Assembly (NCBI RefSeq): GCF_001650905.1
Contig: NZ_LXYG01000020.1
Span: 186,001 to 250,000, forward strand
Direction of reading: 5' to 3'
Origin: Balneola sp. EhC07
GTDB lineage: Bacteria; Bacteroidota; Rhodothermia; Balneolales; Balneolaceae
Length of the DNA stretch: 64,000 nt
Shown: piece by piece, positions 54,462 to 63,502 of the stretch
Layout of the letters: the number at the start of each line of letters is the position of its first letter
Numbering within the stretch: position 1 is the first letter of the stretch
Translations under genes and position numbers: made by a program
Notes under the pieces: model-generated
The model's database searches: none
The model's input: only the letters and a program-made list of their open reading frames with translations
What the model was told of the DNA's origin: nothing

Positions 54462-56108
54462 TCAGTTCTGCACCTTAAACGAACCTACATAATAATCGAT
54501 ATCAACCTGAAGGTCTTTACCTGAACTTGGAATAGCTTGCCATCGGGTTGATGGTTTTAAAATCATCTCTTTTCCATCTACAGTAACCTCAACAGGCATA
54601 TCAAAATTCGGTACCGAGTTATTCCATCTGTAAATCAGATTGTTGTCACGAAAAAAATATTCAAGTATCGGAACTCTGTGATCTCGCAAATATTGATCAA
54701 ACACTGAATCCAGATCTTTCCCGGATTGTTCAATGATAAAATTCTCAATTTCTTCAGTTGTAACCGTTTGATGGTAAAACTCTTTGTTTAAACCTCTCAG
54801 AATTTTTCTCCATAACTCATCATTTGCTACAACCTGGCGAATAGTATGAAGCATATTTCCTCCTTTATAATACATATCAGAAGAACCTTCATAATTCACA
54901 TCATAGATTCCGATAATTGGACTGTCGTTTTGAATTGCCAGTCTGGTTCCGATCACGTATTCGTTTCCGGCTTTTTCTCCATAATGGTATTCCAGAAATA
55001 AACTTTCGGAATAGTTCGTAAAACTTTCGTGTATCCACATATCTGCAACATCCTTATAGGTGATGTTATTGGCAAACCACTCATGTCCGGTTTCATGGAT
55101 AATGATAAAATCAAATTTCATTCCCCATCCCGTGCTGCTCAGGTCTCGTCCGAGATATCCGTTTTCATAGCCATTGCCATAAGTAACCGAGCTTTGATGT
55201 TCCATACCCAGATACGGAGCTTCTACTAATTTATAGCTGTCTTCATAGAAAGGATAAGGTCCAAACCAATGTTCAAATGCTTCAATGGTTCGGGGCGCAT
55301 CTAAAAACTGTTTTTTTGCTTTTTCAAGATTGTAACTCAATACATAGTAATCCATATCCAGAGCTCCATTCTCACCATCAAAAACTTCTCCGAAATGAAC
55401 GTAATCACCGATGTTAATATTAACTCCATAATTATTGATCGGATTACTTACAAACCAATGCCAGGTTTTGGTACCATCATTGTTATCTGTTTCATTTCGG
55501 AGTCTCCCATTCGAAACATTCATCAGATCATCGCGAACGGTTATGCTCATCAGCATACTATCCGGTTCGTCATAAGCGTGATCCTTATTTGGCCACCAAA
55601 TACTTGCTCCGATACCCTGATTTGAAGAAGCTACAAAAGGATTTCCGTTTTCATCCCTTGTCCATGAAATACCTCCATCCCACGGAGCTCTTACTGCTTT
55701 CTTTGGTTTCCCTGAGAAATGAATAACGACCTCGTCAATATCCCTTACTTTCCGGTTTGATCTAGTTTGAACAAAAAAAACATTTCCTTCTCTTTCAAAT
55801 GAAAGCGCTTTCCCTTCTTGAGTTATTTTAGATATCAGCATTGGTTGTTGAAGATCGATCTGCATTAAGCTAGTAGTAAGGGAATCGACTCTGTACTGAA
55901 TAGTATTGGTTCCGGTAAAAGTGCTGTCTTCCATATTCACTTCCATATCCAGATGATAAAAAGTCACGTCCCACCAAGAACGTTCGGCTGTAATAGTTCC
56001 ACGTAGAGTATCCTGACGATTGAAATCCGGTTGACGTCCAAAGAATTGAGCTGAAACATAATCCCCTGTTGTTAACATCAGCATAATGAGGATAAATAAT
56101 TTTTTCAT
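54462..56108 (-). CDS. M1-family metallopeptidase (aminopeptidase-like)
   Basis: A 548-residue exported zinc metallopeptidase. A signal peptide lies at residues 1-20 (ending VSAQ). The N-terminal beta domain of M1 enzymes is present (WDVTFYHLDMEVNMEDSTFTGTN). The catalytic core has HETGHEW near 337-343 and the third zinc ligand Glu in MWIHESFTNY 18 residues later, giving HExxH-X18-E. The substrate-recognition motif, usually GAMEN, is GMEHQSSV here. A C-terminal beta-rich tail ends the protein, without the long helical domain of large aminopeptidases. It probably trims peptides in the periplasm or at the surface. Confidence 0.92.
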   Translation of the reverse strand: MKKLFILIMLMLTTGDYVSAQFFGRQPDFNRQDTLRGTITAERSWWDVTFYHLDMEVNMEDSTFTGTNTIQYRVDSLTTSLMQIDLQQPMLISKITQEGKALSFEREGNVFFVQTRSNRKVRDIDEVVIHFSGKPKKAVRAPWDGGISWTRDENGNPFVASSNQGIGASIWWPNKDHAYDEPDSMLMSITVRDDLMNVSNGRLRNETDNNDGTKTWHWFVSNPINNYGVNINIGDYVHFGEVFDGENGALDMDYYVLSYNLEKAKKQFLDAPRTIEAFEHWFGPYPFYEDSYKLVEAPYLGMEHQSSVTYGNGYENGYLGRDLSSTGWGMKFDFIIIHETGHEWFANNITYKDVADMWIHESFTNYSESLFLEYHYGEKAGNEYVIGTRLAIQNDSPIIGIYDVNYEGSSDMYYKGGNMLHTIRQVVANDELWRKILRGLNKEFYHQTVTTEEIENFIIEQSGKDLDSVFDQYLRDHRVPILEYFFRDNNLIYRWNNSVPNFDMPVEVTVDGKEMILKPSTRWQAIPSSGKDLQVDIDYYVGSFKVQN

Positions 56109-56280
56109 TTTAAAATCTCTTAAATAATATCAGTGAAAATGCAATCTAAAATTATACGCTAAAATTTACATCTGTTTTTTACTCAGTTTAACTGCTCCCT
56201 AAAGACAACTTCAATGTACATAACATGCATAATTATCTTATTTCATAATATATACCTTTCTTTAGCCGATATCTTTTCTA

Positions 56281-56290
56281 TTAACTAAAT
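56281..56290 (+). promoter_or_regulatory. TTAACTAAAT leader motif before the 1245-residue secreted protein
   Basis: The exact 10-mer TTAACTAAAT ends 10 nt before the ATG, as in front of both susC genes. Confidence 0.5.
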
Positions 56291-56300
56291 ATTTAATTGA

Positions 56301-59300
56301 ATGAAAAAACATTTACAAAAACTACTGCTGGGAACCTCAGCAGTTTTATTACTAATTACGGGGATTACTTTTTCGGTACAAGCACAGGAGCTTAATACCG
56401 TCTGGGAACGAACTTCGCGGACCGGTGCAGCGGAACCGCTTCCATCTTGGTTTACTGTTGGCTGGGTGAGAGGAATGGATCTTCATGGTGAGAATCTTTA
56501 CGCAGCAGACCGAGCTAACTCTCAAATCAGAGTACTAAATGCAGCAACAGGAGCTGACGTTACCTTAGCCACTCCTTATGATTTAACCGGAGTAGCAGGC
56601 GGTACATATGCAATGAATGATATTGAATTCTCAGACGATGGAGTTGCTTTCTTAGGAAACCTGACTACAAATGCTTCAACTAGTCCATTTCATTTATATT
56701 GGTGGTCTACTGAAGGTGGAACCTACACTGATTCATTGGTCATAACTACATCAACAGCTCAACGATTAGGAGATAAGTTTACCGTTGTAGGTTCTGTTTC
56801 TGATAATACTGTTGAAGTTTGGATACCGGTAGCAACTAGTGACCCGGGAATTATTTATGTGCTAACAACTGCTGATCAAGGAGCTACCTGGAATACAGAA
56901 ACCATTACCTTGTCCGGAACAAATGTAGTAGTAGGTGGCAACACTGATGTTACTCCTTTGGGATTAGGAAGAAGTTCAGATTTCTATATTGGCGGAAACA
57001 GTTCTGCCCCGGCAAGATACACCAGTACCGGAGCTTTTGTTGATAACAGTACACTTGCTTCTGCTTCAAGAAACGGTATGCAAGCCTTTGCTTACGACAG
57101 TAAAGAACATTTAGCTGTTTATTCCTACAGAGCAGATGGCTCAGGTGGCGGAAGTAAAACCGGAAAAATTTATATCTATGATGTTTCTGATGCTACCGCT
57201 CCAACAATAGTTGCTGAATCTGCACTAATGGGTGACGACACAGATACATATAGTTCTATTTACGGTGAAGCTAGAGTTTCATTGAATGAAGATGGCACTT
57301 ACAACGTATATGCACTGGAAGGTGTAAATGGTTTAGCTGCCTTTACAAATGCTGCACCTCCGGTTGTAGACGACCCTTCTAACTTAATTTTCTCTGAGTA
57401 TATCGAAGGCTCAAGCAACAATAAAGCTATCGAGATCACTAACCTGACAGATTCAACTGTTAATCTTCAAAATTACAGAATAGCACAATCTGTAAATGGT
57501 GGCGGTTGGGAATACTATCATACATTTGCTGCAGAGGCTAGTATCGCTGCTGGCGAACAATATGTTTTACTTAACGACGGAGTAGATCCAAGCTTTTTTG
57601 CTGCAGAAAATGCAGATGAAGTACTTGGCTACCCAAGCGCAGTTCACCATAATGGTGATGATGCTCGTGGAATTATCCATATCGATTCACAAAGTGGTGA
57701 CACTACTTGGGTTGATGTATTTGGTGATCCTAATAATGATCCCGGTTCCGGTTGGGAAGTTGCAGGTGTTGATAAAGGAACTCAGAACCTTACCTTACTT
57801 CGAAAAATAAGTGTTACAAAAGGTGATACTGCTTCATTAGGTTCCTTTGGTACAAATTTCGATGATAGTGAATGGATCGTTAAAAACACCAATATATTCA
57901 CTAATCTGGGTGCAGCTACAGAAGCGGAAGCAGCACTAGCAGGAGATTATTTCATTCCTCAGCGCACTACTGATGATGAAGGATTTATTTCTTTGCATCA
58001 GGCAATTCACTACGTAAATACTTTTGGTTTATCTTCAGCTACTAATCTGTACATCGCAGATGATCTAGATGAGACTTCTAATGAACTGAAAATCGATCGT
58101 GATGATTTAACTGAATTCACAGGTCTAACAATAAAGCCTGTTTCGGGTGAAACACCAACTATCGAAGTATGGGGTGGTTCAGGTGGCGACGGTATTTGGA
58201 TCAACAATACTGACTATGTAACTATAGATGGATCAAACACACTTGGTGGCGATACTCGTGATCTTACCATAACTAGTGCTGATACTACATTCTCAGCTCT
58301 CATTTACACCTATGGAACAACCAATACTATGATTGCAAATAGTATTCTGACGTATACAGGTGGAAGTGTAAGTGTATCCGGAATTGTAACCAATGAATCA
58401 GGTCCAAATGGTACTATTGGCCTTGCTGTTATCAATAACCAAATTGGTTCAGAGAATGGCGACTTCCAAAATGGTGTAGGTCTTTGGGGTACAAGCTCTG
58501 TAATGGCAGATGGTTCAACCGTATCCGGTAACAGAATTCATGCTACATACAGAGGTGTTACAACATGGTGGAGTTTAAATAATACCATTATGAATAACAC
58601 TATCTCTATTGATAGTCCAAGAGCAGACCGATCCAGATATGCTGCTATTTATCTTGCTTTAAATGGTGGACAAACCGTTGTAACGGGTAATGAGGTCGTA
58701 GGACTACAGATAAATCGTACAACATCAGCCGGTTTTGCTGCAGGTATTTTATTTAATGCTTCATTAGATACGGTTCTTGTTGCTAACAATATGATTGCGG
58801 TAGATAATTTCGCTAATATTGGCGCTGCTGTAGGGAACGATGTGTATGGTATTGCTTTCGATAATGCAGCCGGAAACTCTGTGAATTCTATTTATCATAA
58901 TTCAGTTCGAATCGGTTCAAGTGACGAAACCGGTATTCATGCAGGATTTGGTCCTCATCAGGAATCTGCTACTGCACAAACCTGGAACCTGAGAAACAAT
59001 ATCTTTGTATCTGATCAGGATGATGTTAATGCCAATGCTATTTACTGGCCTATTGACAGCAATGCCCAATTAGATGCAGACTTTAACAACTACTTTGTAA
59101 GTGGTGCTTCTGCTAATTTAGGTCTATATAACACAACAAATGCTGCTACATTAGCTGATTGGCAAACGGCATCGGGTGTTGATGCTAACTCCAGTGAAGT
59201 AGAAGTTGAGTTTGTTTCTACTACAGATTTACGCTTAACAGGGAATTCTGTTGGAGATCTCAACCTTGCGGGTACTCCTTCAAGTATACTTACTGATATC

Positions 59301-60038
59301 GACGGAACCACAAGAAGTTCAGTAGCTCCTTACAAAGGTGCTTTTGAAGGTGATGTTGAATTGATTTCTGATGTTGAGATTACAATTGATGCTTTCAGTG
59401 TACTTACACCTGCAGATGATTCCAGCTTTGACTTAGGAACTGGCGCTGAGACAGAAGTTACATTTACATGGGAAGAAGCTACTTCAAATGCTGAAGTGAC
59501 CTATGTATTCATGTTTGACTCAGCTAATGCGGACTTCTCTACTCCGTTATTTACAATCGAATCTGACAATGATGGTTCAGCGACTTCTTTAACAGGAACA
59601 TACGCTGTTATCGATTCAACTTTGAAAGATCTGGGTGTACTCAGTGGAGAAAGCATAGATCTTAAATGGACGGTAATGGCAGTAGCTTCTGACTCTACCA
59701 GAATGGCTGAAAACTCGTTGAATATTTCGTTTACCACCATGATTGGTGTATCCAACGAGCCGGAAGAACTACCGCTAACATTCAAGCTAAACCAAAATTA
59801 TCCTAACCCTTTTAATCCAACATCAACAATACAGTTTACGCTACCTCAATCAGGTGATGTAAGACTTGATGTATTTACGATTACAGGTCAGTTGGTAACA
59901 ACCTTGGTTAATACCCGAATGGGTTCCGGTGAACATTCTGTTACATTCGATGGAAGTAATCTCGCCAGTGGCGTTTACATCTACCGAATAATGGCAGGAA
60001 AAAACATCCAAACGAAACGAATGACTTTGATTAAGTAA
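56301..60038 (+). CDS. Large secreted protein: DUF4623-like, lamin-tail and beta-helix domains with T9SS sorting domain
   Basis: A 1245-residue exported protein. A signal peptide covers 1-28 (SVQAQ). The N-terminal beta-propeller-like region (about 30-355, WTVGWVRGMDLHGENLYAADRAN-type) resembles DUF4623. A lamin-tail domain (about 361-480) begins NLIFSEYIEGSSNNKAIEI. A parallel beta-helix (about 560-900) has recurring N-rich turns (NNTIMNNTISI). An Ig-like module (about 1040-1155) resembles the linker of the CHRD protein. The type A T9SS sorting domain (1161-1245) starts NQNYPNPFNPTST and ends TKRMTLIK. It is probably a surface or secreted adhesin or matrix protein. It is monocistronic, with its own terminator. 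Confidence 0.82.
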   Translation: MKKHLQKLLLGTSAVLLLITGITFSVQAQELNTVWERTSRTGAAEPLPSWFTVGWVRGMDLHGENLYAADRANSQIRVLNAATGADVTLATPYDLTGVAGGTYAMNDIEFSDDGVAFLGNLTTNASTSPFHLYWWSTEGGTYTDSLVITTSTAQRLGDKFTVVGSVSDNTVEVWIPVATSDPGIIYVLTTADQGATWNTETITLSGTNVVVGGNTDVTPLGLGRSSDFYIGGNSSAPARYTSTGAFVDNSTLASASRNGMQAFAYDSKEHLAVYSYRADGSGGGSKTGKIYIYDVSDATAPTIVAESALMGDDTDTYSSIYGEARVSLNEDGTYNVYALEGVNGLAAFTNAAPPVVDDPSNLIFSEYIEGSSNNKAIEITNLTDSTVNLQNYRIAQSVNGGGWEYYHTFAAEASIAAGEQYVLLNDGVDPSFFAAENADEVLGYPSAVHHNGDDARGIIHIDSQSGDTTWVDVFGDPNNDPGSGWEVAGVDKGTQNLTLLRKISVTKGDTASLGSFGTNFDDSEWIVKNTNIFTNLGAATEAEAALAGDYFIPQRTTDDEGFISLHQAIHYVNTFGLSSATNLYIADDLDETSNELKIDRDDLTEFTGLTIKPVSGETPTIEVWGGSGGDGIWINNTDYVTIDGSNTLGGDTRDLTITSADTTFSALIYTYGTTNTMIANSILTYTGGSVSVSGIVTNESGPNGTIGLAVINNQIGSENGDFQNGVGLWGTSSVMADGSTVSGNRIHATYRGVTTWWSLNNTIMNNTISIDSPRADRSRYAAIYLALNGGQTVVTGNEVVGLQINRTTSAGFAAGILFNASLDTVLVANNMIAVDNFANIGAAVGNDVYGIAFDNAAGNSVNSIYHNSVRIGSSDETGIHAGFGPHQESATAQTWNLRNNIFVSDQDDVNANAIYWPIDSNAQLDADFNNYFVSGASANLGLYNTTNAATLADWQTASGVDANSSEVEVEFVSTTDLRLTGNSVGDLNLAGTPSSILTDIDGTTRSSVAPYKGAFEGDVELISDVEITIDAFSVLTPADDSSFDLGTGAETEVTFTWEEATSNAEVTYVFMFDSANADFSTPLFTIESDNDGSATSLTGTYAVIDSTLKDLGVLSGESIDLKWTVMAVASDSTRMAENSLNISFTTMIGVSNEPEELPLTFKLNQNYPNPFNPTSTIQFTLPQSGDVRLDVFTITGQLVTTLVNTRMGSGEHSVTFDGSNLASGVYIYRIMAGKNIQTKRMTLIK

Positions 60039-60060
60039 AATCACTCTTATTCAGAAGTTA

Positions 60061-60091
60061 AAAGCCCTGCCAAACAGCAGGGCTTTTTTTA
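60061..60091 (+). terminator. Terminator after the large secreted protein
   Basis: Perfect 10-bp stem AAAGCCCTGC / GCAGGGCTTT with a 6-nt loop and T-tail, 22 bp after the stop codon. Confidence 0.9.
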
Positions 60092-60204
60092 TATCCCGTA
60101 ATTCCAGTAATACGGAAACCTTTAAAATAATTACGGACATGATTGGATTATCTCACCAATATTTAATACCTATCAAAGTCTGATGTTTCATTAATTATTA
60201 AGCA

Positions 60205-60408
60205 ATGTCTTTGAATTCTGATCGATCTCCTCTTAAAAGTAATTCGGAAGCCGAAATAGTCCGTGATGCCTGTATAGCTGCTGCTAAAGAGGGATTTATG
60301 GATGCCTCCATAAGTGGTTTATGTAATGAAGGAGCTGTTGAAGCAGCTATTAGTGCCATTCAGAAGCTGGATCTTGCCAAAGTACTTGCTGACCAAAAAG
60401 ATAAATGA
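60205..60408 (+). CDS. Small conserved protein paired with DUF3565
   Basis: A 67-residue, mostly helical soluble protein. The core VRDACIAAAKEGFMDASISGLCNEGAVEAAISAIQKLDL resembles a small uncharacterised family that I recall next to DUF3565 genes in other bacteria. It has Cys residues at about 25 and 42 and no membrane segment. The stop overlaps the next start by 4 bp (ATGA), so the two are translationally coupled. Its position beside the nirK cluster suggests a link to nitrogen oxides, but this is inference. Confidence 0.65.
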   Translation: MSLNSDRSPLKSNSEAEIVRDACIAAAKEGFMDASISGLCNEGAVEAAISAIQKLDLAKVLADQKDK

Positions 60409-60596
60409 AGCGAGCTATTGTCGGTTTTCATAAAGATGAAAAAGAAGATTGGGTTGCGGATCTGGAATGTGGCCATCAGCAGCATGTTCGGCACAACCCT
60501 CCCTGGCAAATTCGTGAATGGGTAACTACTGAAGTGGGTCGACACAATAAATTAGGTTATTTATTGAATTGTAAAGAATGTGATAAGAAACTTTAA
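60405..60596 (+). CDS. DUF3565-like small zinc-binding protein
   Basis: A 63-residue protein matching DUF3565: IVGFHKDEKEDWVADLECGHQQHVRHNPPWQIREWV, ending with CKECDKK. The arrangement C-G-H-xx-H-xx-x-H plus a C-terminal CxxC could bind zinc. The family has no settled function. It is co-translated with the preceding 67-residue protein and convergent with nirK, sharing a terminator with it. Confidence 0.75.
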   Translation: MKRAIVGFHKDEKEDWVADLECGHQQHVRHNPPWQIREWVTTEVGRHNKLGYLLNCKECDKKL

Positions 60597-60608
60597 TTTC
60601 TTGTTTAA

Positions 60609-60645
60609 AAAAAAGACACCCAAGTACTCGTTAGGTGTCTTTTAT
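60609..60645. terminator. Bidirectional terminator between the DUF3565 gene and nirK
   Basis: Stem AAAAGACACC / GGTGTCTTTT with a 13-nt loop, flanked by A- and T-rich tracts on both sides. Confidence 0.82.
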
Positions 60646-60677
60646 TGTAATTTTTAAGCTACTCTAAGTAACCAAGA

Positions 60678-61784
60678 TTATTTTTTCTTTTCTATTTTTT
60701 TTGGCTCGCTTATTTGTTTCATCAAATCGTCATTCCATTCACCCTCAACTTCTACAATACCAACTGCACCGAAAGACATCGCTTCAATTAAGTTATGATT
60801 TACATAAGCATAAGTACCTGGCTGTCTAAATTCGTAAAGCATGGGAACAGCTGCCCCTCCGGGTATTGCCCAGGTTTCGTAGTTTGTGGAAGGTTTATCT
60901 CCAAAAGAACCGCCGTTCCAAACAAGATCAGCATGACCGCCAATTAAGTGCATTCTTGTATCTCTGTTAGCTTGCGCAGATACAAAAAGAACTTTGTCTC
61001 CCACTTCTGCTCTAAGAGCATTCTCACCAGTTAATGCGCCTTCTACGCCATTAAATATAATATGAGTTGGAGTTAATGTTCTAAATACTCCCATCATATC
61101 ACCGAATCCTTCAGATGGGAAATCATATTCTTTATAATCTCCACCATCATCAGTTGGGATATAATAATCCTGTTCCACAACATAAAATGCTTTATCAAAT
61201 GTAACAGGTTCGCCTAAGTTATCAGTTAATCCCTCTCTTGGAAGTACCATTATAACTCCGTTCATACCGGAAACTACATGCAATGGAACCATCATACCGC
61301 CCGGTGCACAGTGATATACAAATGTACCTGATTTGGTTGCCTTAAATCTCATCGTAACTTCTTCACCAGGATTTACAACAGTTAAATCGCCTCCCCCCAT
61401 TGCTCCTGTAGCAGCATGAAAATCTATATTGTGCTGTAAGCTATTACTTTCCGGATTGATCAATGTAAGCTCTACATAATCGTTCTCATGTACAACAATC
61501 ATCGGCCCTGGAACAGAACCATCAAAAGTCATAGCCCAAATAAATACTCCAGGAGCTATTTCGAGTTTTTTCTCTTCAATAGTTAATTCAATTTCAACCA
61601 CTACAGGTTCTTTTGGTCCCACCTGATCAAATTCCGGTAAAAATGGTGGTGCAACCATTTCCTGTTTAATACGCTTTAAGTAGTCCGGGTTATCCTGTGC
61701 ATTTATTCCGAAAGTAGATCCAAGAATTACTACCACAGTCATTAGTACAGGAATTTTTTTAAGAATGTATGCTGATTTTTTCAT
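60678..61784 (-). CDS. nirK: Copper-containing nitrite reductase
   Basis: Reduces nitrite to nitric oxide in the periplasm. A 368-residue protein with a signal peptide (about 1-29, ending INAQ). Two cupredoxin domains carry type 1 and type 2 copper ligands: [13 protein letters not shown] (near 115-127, type 1 His, catalytic Asp, type 2 His), [19 protein letters not shown] (near 158-176, type 2 His, type 1 Cys, His and Met), [11 protein letters not shown] (near 278, catalytic His) and [11 protein letters not shown] (near 325, type 2 His). All ligands are present. The C-terminal tail is Lys-rich. An 18-bp palindrome lies 19 bp before the ATG, as before ric and the Rrf2 gene. Confidence 0.94.
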   Translation of the reverse strand: MKKSAYILKKIPVLMTVVVILGSTFGINAQDNPDYLKRIKQEMVAPPFLPEFDQVGPKEPVVVEIELTIEEKKLEIAPGVFIWAMTFDGSVPGPMIVVHENDYVELTLINPESNSLQHNIDFHAATGAMGGGDLTVVNPGEEVTMRFKATKSGTFVYHCAPGGMMVPLHVVSGMNGVIMVLPREGLTDNLGEPVTFDKAFYVVEQDYYIPTDDGGDYKEYDFPSEGFGDMMGVFRTLTPTHIIFNGVEGALTGENALRAEVGDKVLFVSAQANRDTRMHLIGGHADLVWNGGSFGDKPSTNYETWAIPGGAAVPMLYEFRQPGTYAYVNHNLIEAMSFGAVGIVEVEGEWNDDLMKQISEPKKIEKKK

Positions 61785-61802
61785 TTTTCTGTATTTAAGA
61801 TT

Positions 61803-61820
61803 TAAGACAATTTTATCTTA
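61803..61820. promoter_or_regulatory. Putative NsrR-type operator of nirK
   Basis: TAAGAcaattttaTCTTA is an 18-bp palindrome, 19 bp before the nirK start. The same TAAGA-N8-TCTTA pattern precedes ric and the Rrf2 regulator gene. Confidence 0.65.
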
Positions 61821-61979
61821 TTTAAAATTAAACTATTTATTTCACCAAGAATTTATCCATCAAATGTGAATTTAAGATGAAGGCGATTATATATAACTCC
61901 CTGTTCATCTTTCAGAAATTGGGATAGTTTCACGAAGTCCTTAAAAATTCAAATTCAGGTTTAAACTCAGAAATCACTA

Positions 61980-62675
61980 TCAATTCATTCTGGCTTCAAG
62001 TTGCAGTGCCTTAGGAAATAAAATATTGTTCTCAAGGTGAACGTGCTTATGCAAGTCTTTTTGGAAGCCCTCTAGATTCTGAAATAGTACACGGTACGAA
62101 GCGCAGGCTCCTTCAGGAGGTGTAAAATTATCGGTAAGCGATTCAATTTCAGCCATCAGCTCACCAGCTTGTTCGTGCTCAGACTCTAGAATATCCAATA
62201 GAGATTCTTTAACTGAACCAATTTTTTGCAGTTGAACCAAGTCCTTGATCTGCGGAAATAAATCTTCTTCTTCTTTTTCCAGGTGATCGATCAACTCATA
62301 ACTTAGCCGCTTAACCTTATCAAAAATTTCAATCAATTCAGGATGATTACTTCCATGTACCCGAGCTACTTTCTCTGCGTAAAAGTTTAATTCGGGTAAC
62401 ATTTTACGAACAAAATTATGATGGTTTTGGACAATATAATCTACCAAAAAGTCTAAATTCCAATCATTAAAGTTATGTTGCTCCGTTTCCAGATCTTGAA
62501 GTAGATTCAGCTCTCCTAATACTTCATCAAGTTCAATGTTTTTCGCTTCACAAACCGATGACAAAGTTTTCTTGCCTCCACAACAGAAATCCATCCCTCT
62601 GGATCTGAATATTTGAGAAGCTCTGTAATCTTCTGCTACTATTTCACCGACTGTTCTTTGAGCTAATTCTTTCAT
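61980..62675 (-). CDS. ric: Iron-sulfur cluster repair di-iron protein (ScdA/YtfE/Ric)
   Basis: Repairs Fe-S clusters damaged by nitric oxide or peroxide. A 231-residue protein. The N-terminal ScdA domain (1-60) has TVGEIVAEDYRASQIF and the conserved CCGG in GMDFCCGGKKTL. The C-terminal hemerythrin-like domain binds a di-iron centre through His and Glu in NHHNFVRKMLPEL, NHPELIEIF, HLEKEEEDLFPQI, EHEQAGELMAEI and HVHLENNILFPKA. The length is usual. It lies upstream of nirK in the same orientation, and an 18-bp TAAGA-N8-TCTTA palindrome lies 21 bp before its ATG. Pairing of an NO producer and an NO damage-repair gene is consistent with co-regulation. Confidence 0.94.
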   Translation of the reverse strand: MKELAQRTVGEIVAEDYRASQIFRSRGMDFCCGGKKTLSSVCEAKNIELDEVLGELNLLQDLETEQHNFNDWNLDFLVDYIVQNHHNFVRKMLPELNFYAEKVARVHGSNHPELIEIFDKVKRLSYELIDHLEKEEEDLFPQIKDLVQLQKIGSVKESLLDILESEHEQAGELMAEIESLTDNFTPPEGACASYRVLFQNLEGFQKDLHKHVHLENNILFPKALQLEARMN

Positions 62676-62695
62676 GTTTATTTTATTTAAAGTTA

Positions 62696-62713
62696 TAAGA
62701 CTATTTTATCTTA
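62696..62713. promoter_or_regulatory. Putative NsrR-type operator of ric
   Basis: TAAGActattttaTCTTA, 21 bp before the ric start codon. It differs from the nirK site in only one position of the spacer and is followed by the same TTTA. Confidence 0.65.
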
Positions 62714-62750
62714 TTTATATGAATTTTATATTAAGTGTGTTTATTTAATT

Positions 62751-63203
62751 TTAATCCCAGTTAAAACTTCCGTCAGCCATTAACCTAAATTTATTCTGCT
62801 TTCCCTCTCTTGCAAGCTCACTTAACGTAGTTCGTTCTAACATCCCCTGAATAGATGCTCTTGTTTCAATCCAACTTTCATGCAGTGGACAAGGAGTAGC
62901 TGACCCACATCCGGGTAAACCCAAAGCACATTGAGTAAATAATTCAGGTCCATCAATTGCAATCACCATGTCCAACAATGTGGCTTCTCTACCCTTCTTT
63001 GTTAAACGAATACCACCCTTCGGACCTTTATAAGATTCCATGAGTGATTCAGCTGTAAGCTGTTGAAGAATCTTGGTTAAAAAGTGAAATGAAATCTCAA
63101 GTTTATCGCTCATTTCTTTAATAGAATTAAATTCTTCATCACTTTTTGATGCCAGATATATAGAAGCTCTCAGCCCATAAACACAAGATTTCGATAACAA
63201 CAT
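62751..63203 (-). CDS. Rrf2-family regulator, NsrR-like
   Basis: A 150-residue winged-helix regulator. Residues 1-70 form the DNA-binding domain (SCVYGLRASIYLASK, SDKLEISFHFLTKILQQLTAESLMESYKGPKGGIRLTK). A dimerisation helix follows. Three clustered cysteines (CALGLPGCGSATPCPLHESW, near 92-106) can hold an iron-sulfur cluster, as in NsrR and IscR. Its neighbours (ric, nirK) point to sensing of nitric oxide. The TAAGA-N8-TCTTA palindrome 11 bp before its own ATG suggests autoregulation. IscR is less likely because no isc/suf genes are nearby. Confidence 0.88.
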   Translation of the reverse strand: MLLSKSCVYGLRASIYLASKSDEEFNSIKEMSDKLEISFHFLTKILQQLTAESLMESYKGPKGGIRLTKKGREATLLDMVIAIDGPELFTQCALGLPGCGSATPCPLHESWIETRASIQGMLERTTLSELAREGKQNKFRLMADGSFNWD

Positions 63204-63213
63204 ACTTTCTATT

Positions 63214-63231
63214 TAAGAGTTTATTGTCTTA
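63214..63231. promoter_or_regulatory. Putative autoregulatory operator of the Rrf2 gene
   Basis: TAAGAgtttattgTCTTA, 11 bp before the regulator's start codon. Same half-sites and spacing as the nirK and ric sites, with a different 8-bp centre. Confidence 0.6.
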
Positions 63232-63502
63232 AATATAAGAAATTGAACAGCGAATACAATAACGTTTTACAAAAGTAAGAAGTCCAGTCTGCGATGAACC
63301 CCAATTGAAAACTAATTAACCGATTAAAAGGCAAAAACAGGGCATTTTCTAAACTTTAAAGATTACAAACGAAAAGCGCTGTAAAACAATATTTTATACC
63401 GGTATAGATTTTTTCATTTTTATTAAACAAATTAACGTCAGTCATTTCTGAGGTATTAGAGATTGCAGAGGGGAAAATACCTCTTAACTAAAATTGGGGA
63501 TT
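63232..63502. other. Intergenic region between the Rrf2 regulator and cytochrome c genes
   Basis: About 270 bp with no gene. I did not find a second TAAGA-N8-TCTTA site or a clear TAnnTTTG box upstream of the cytochrome, so its control cannot be read directly. Confidence 0.4.
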
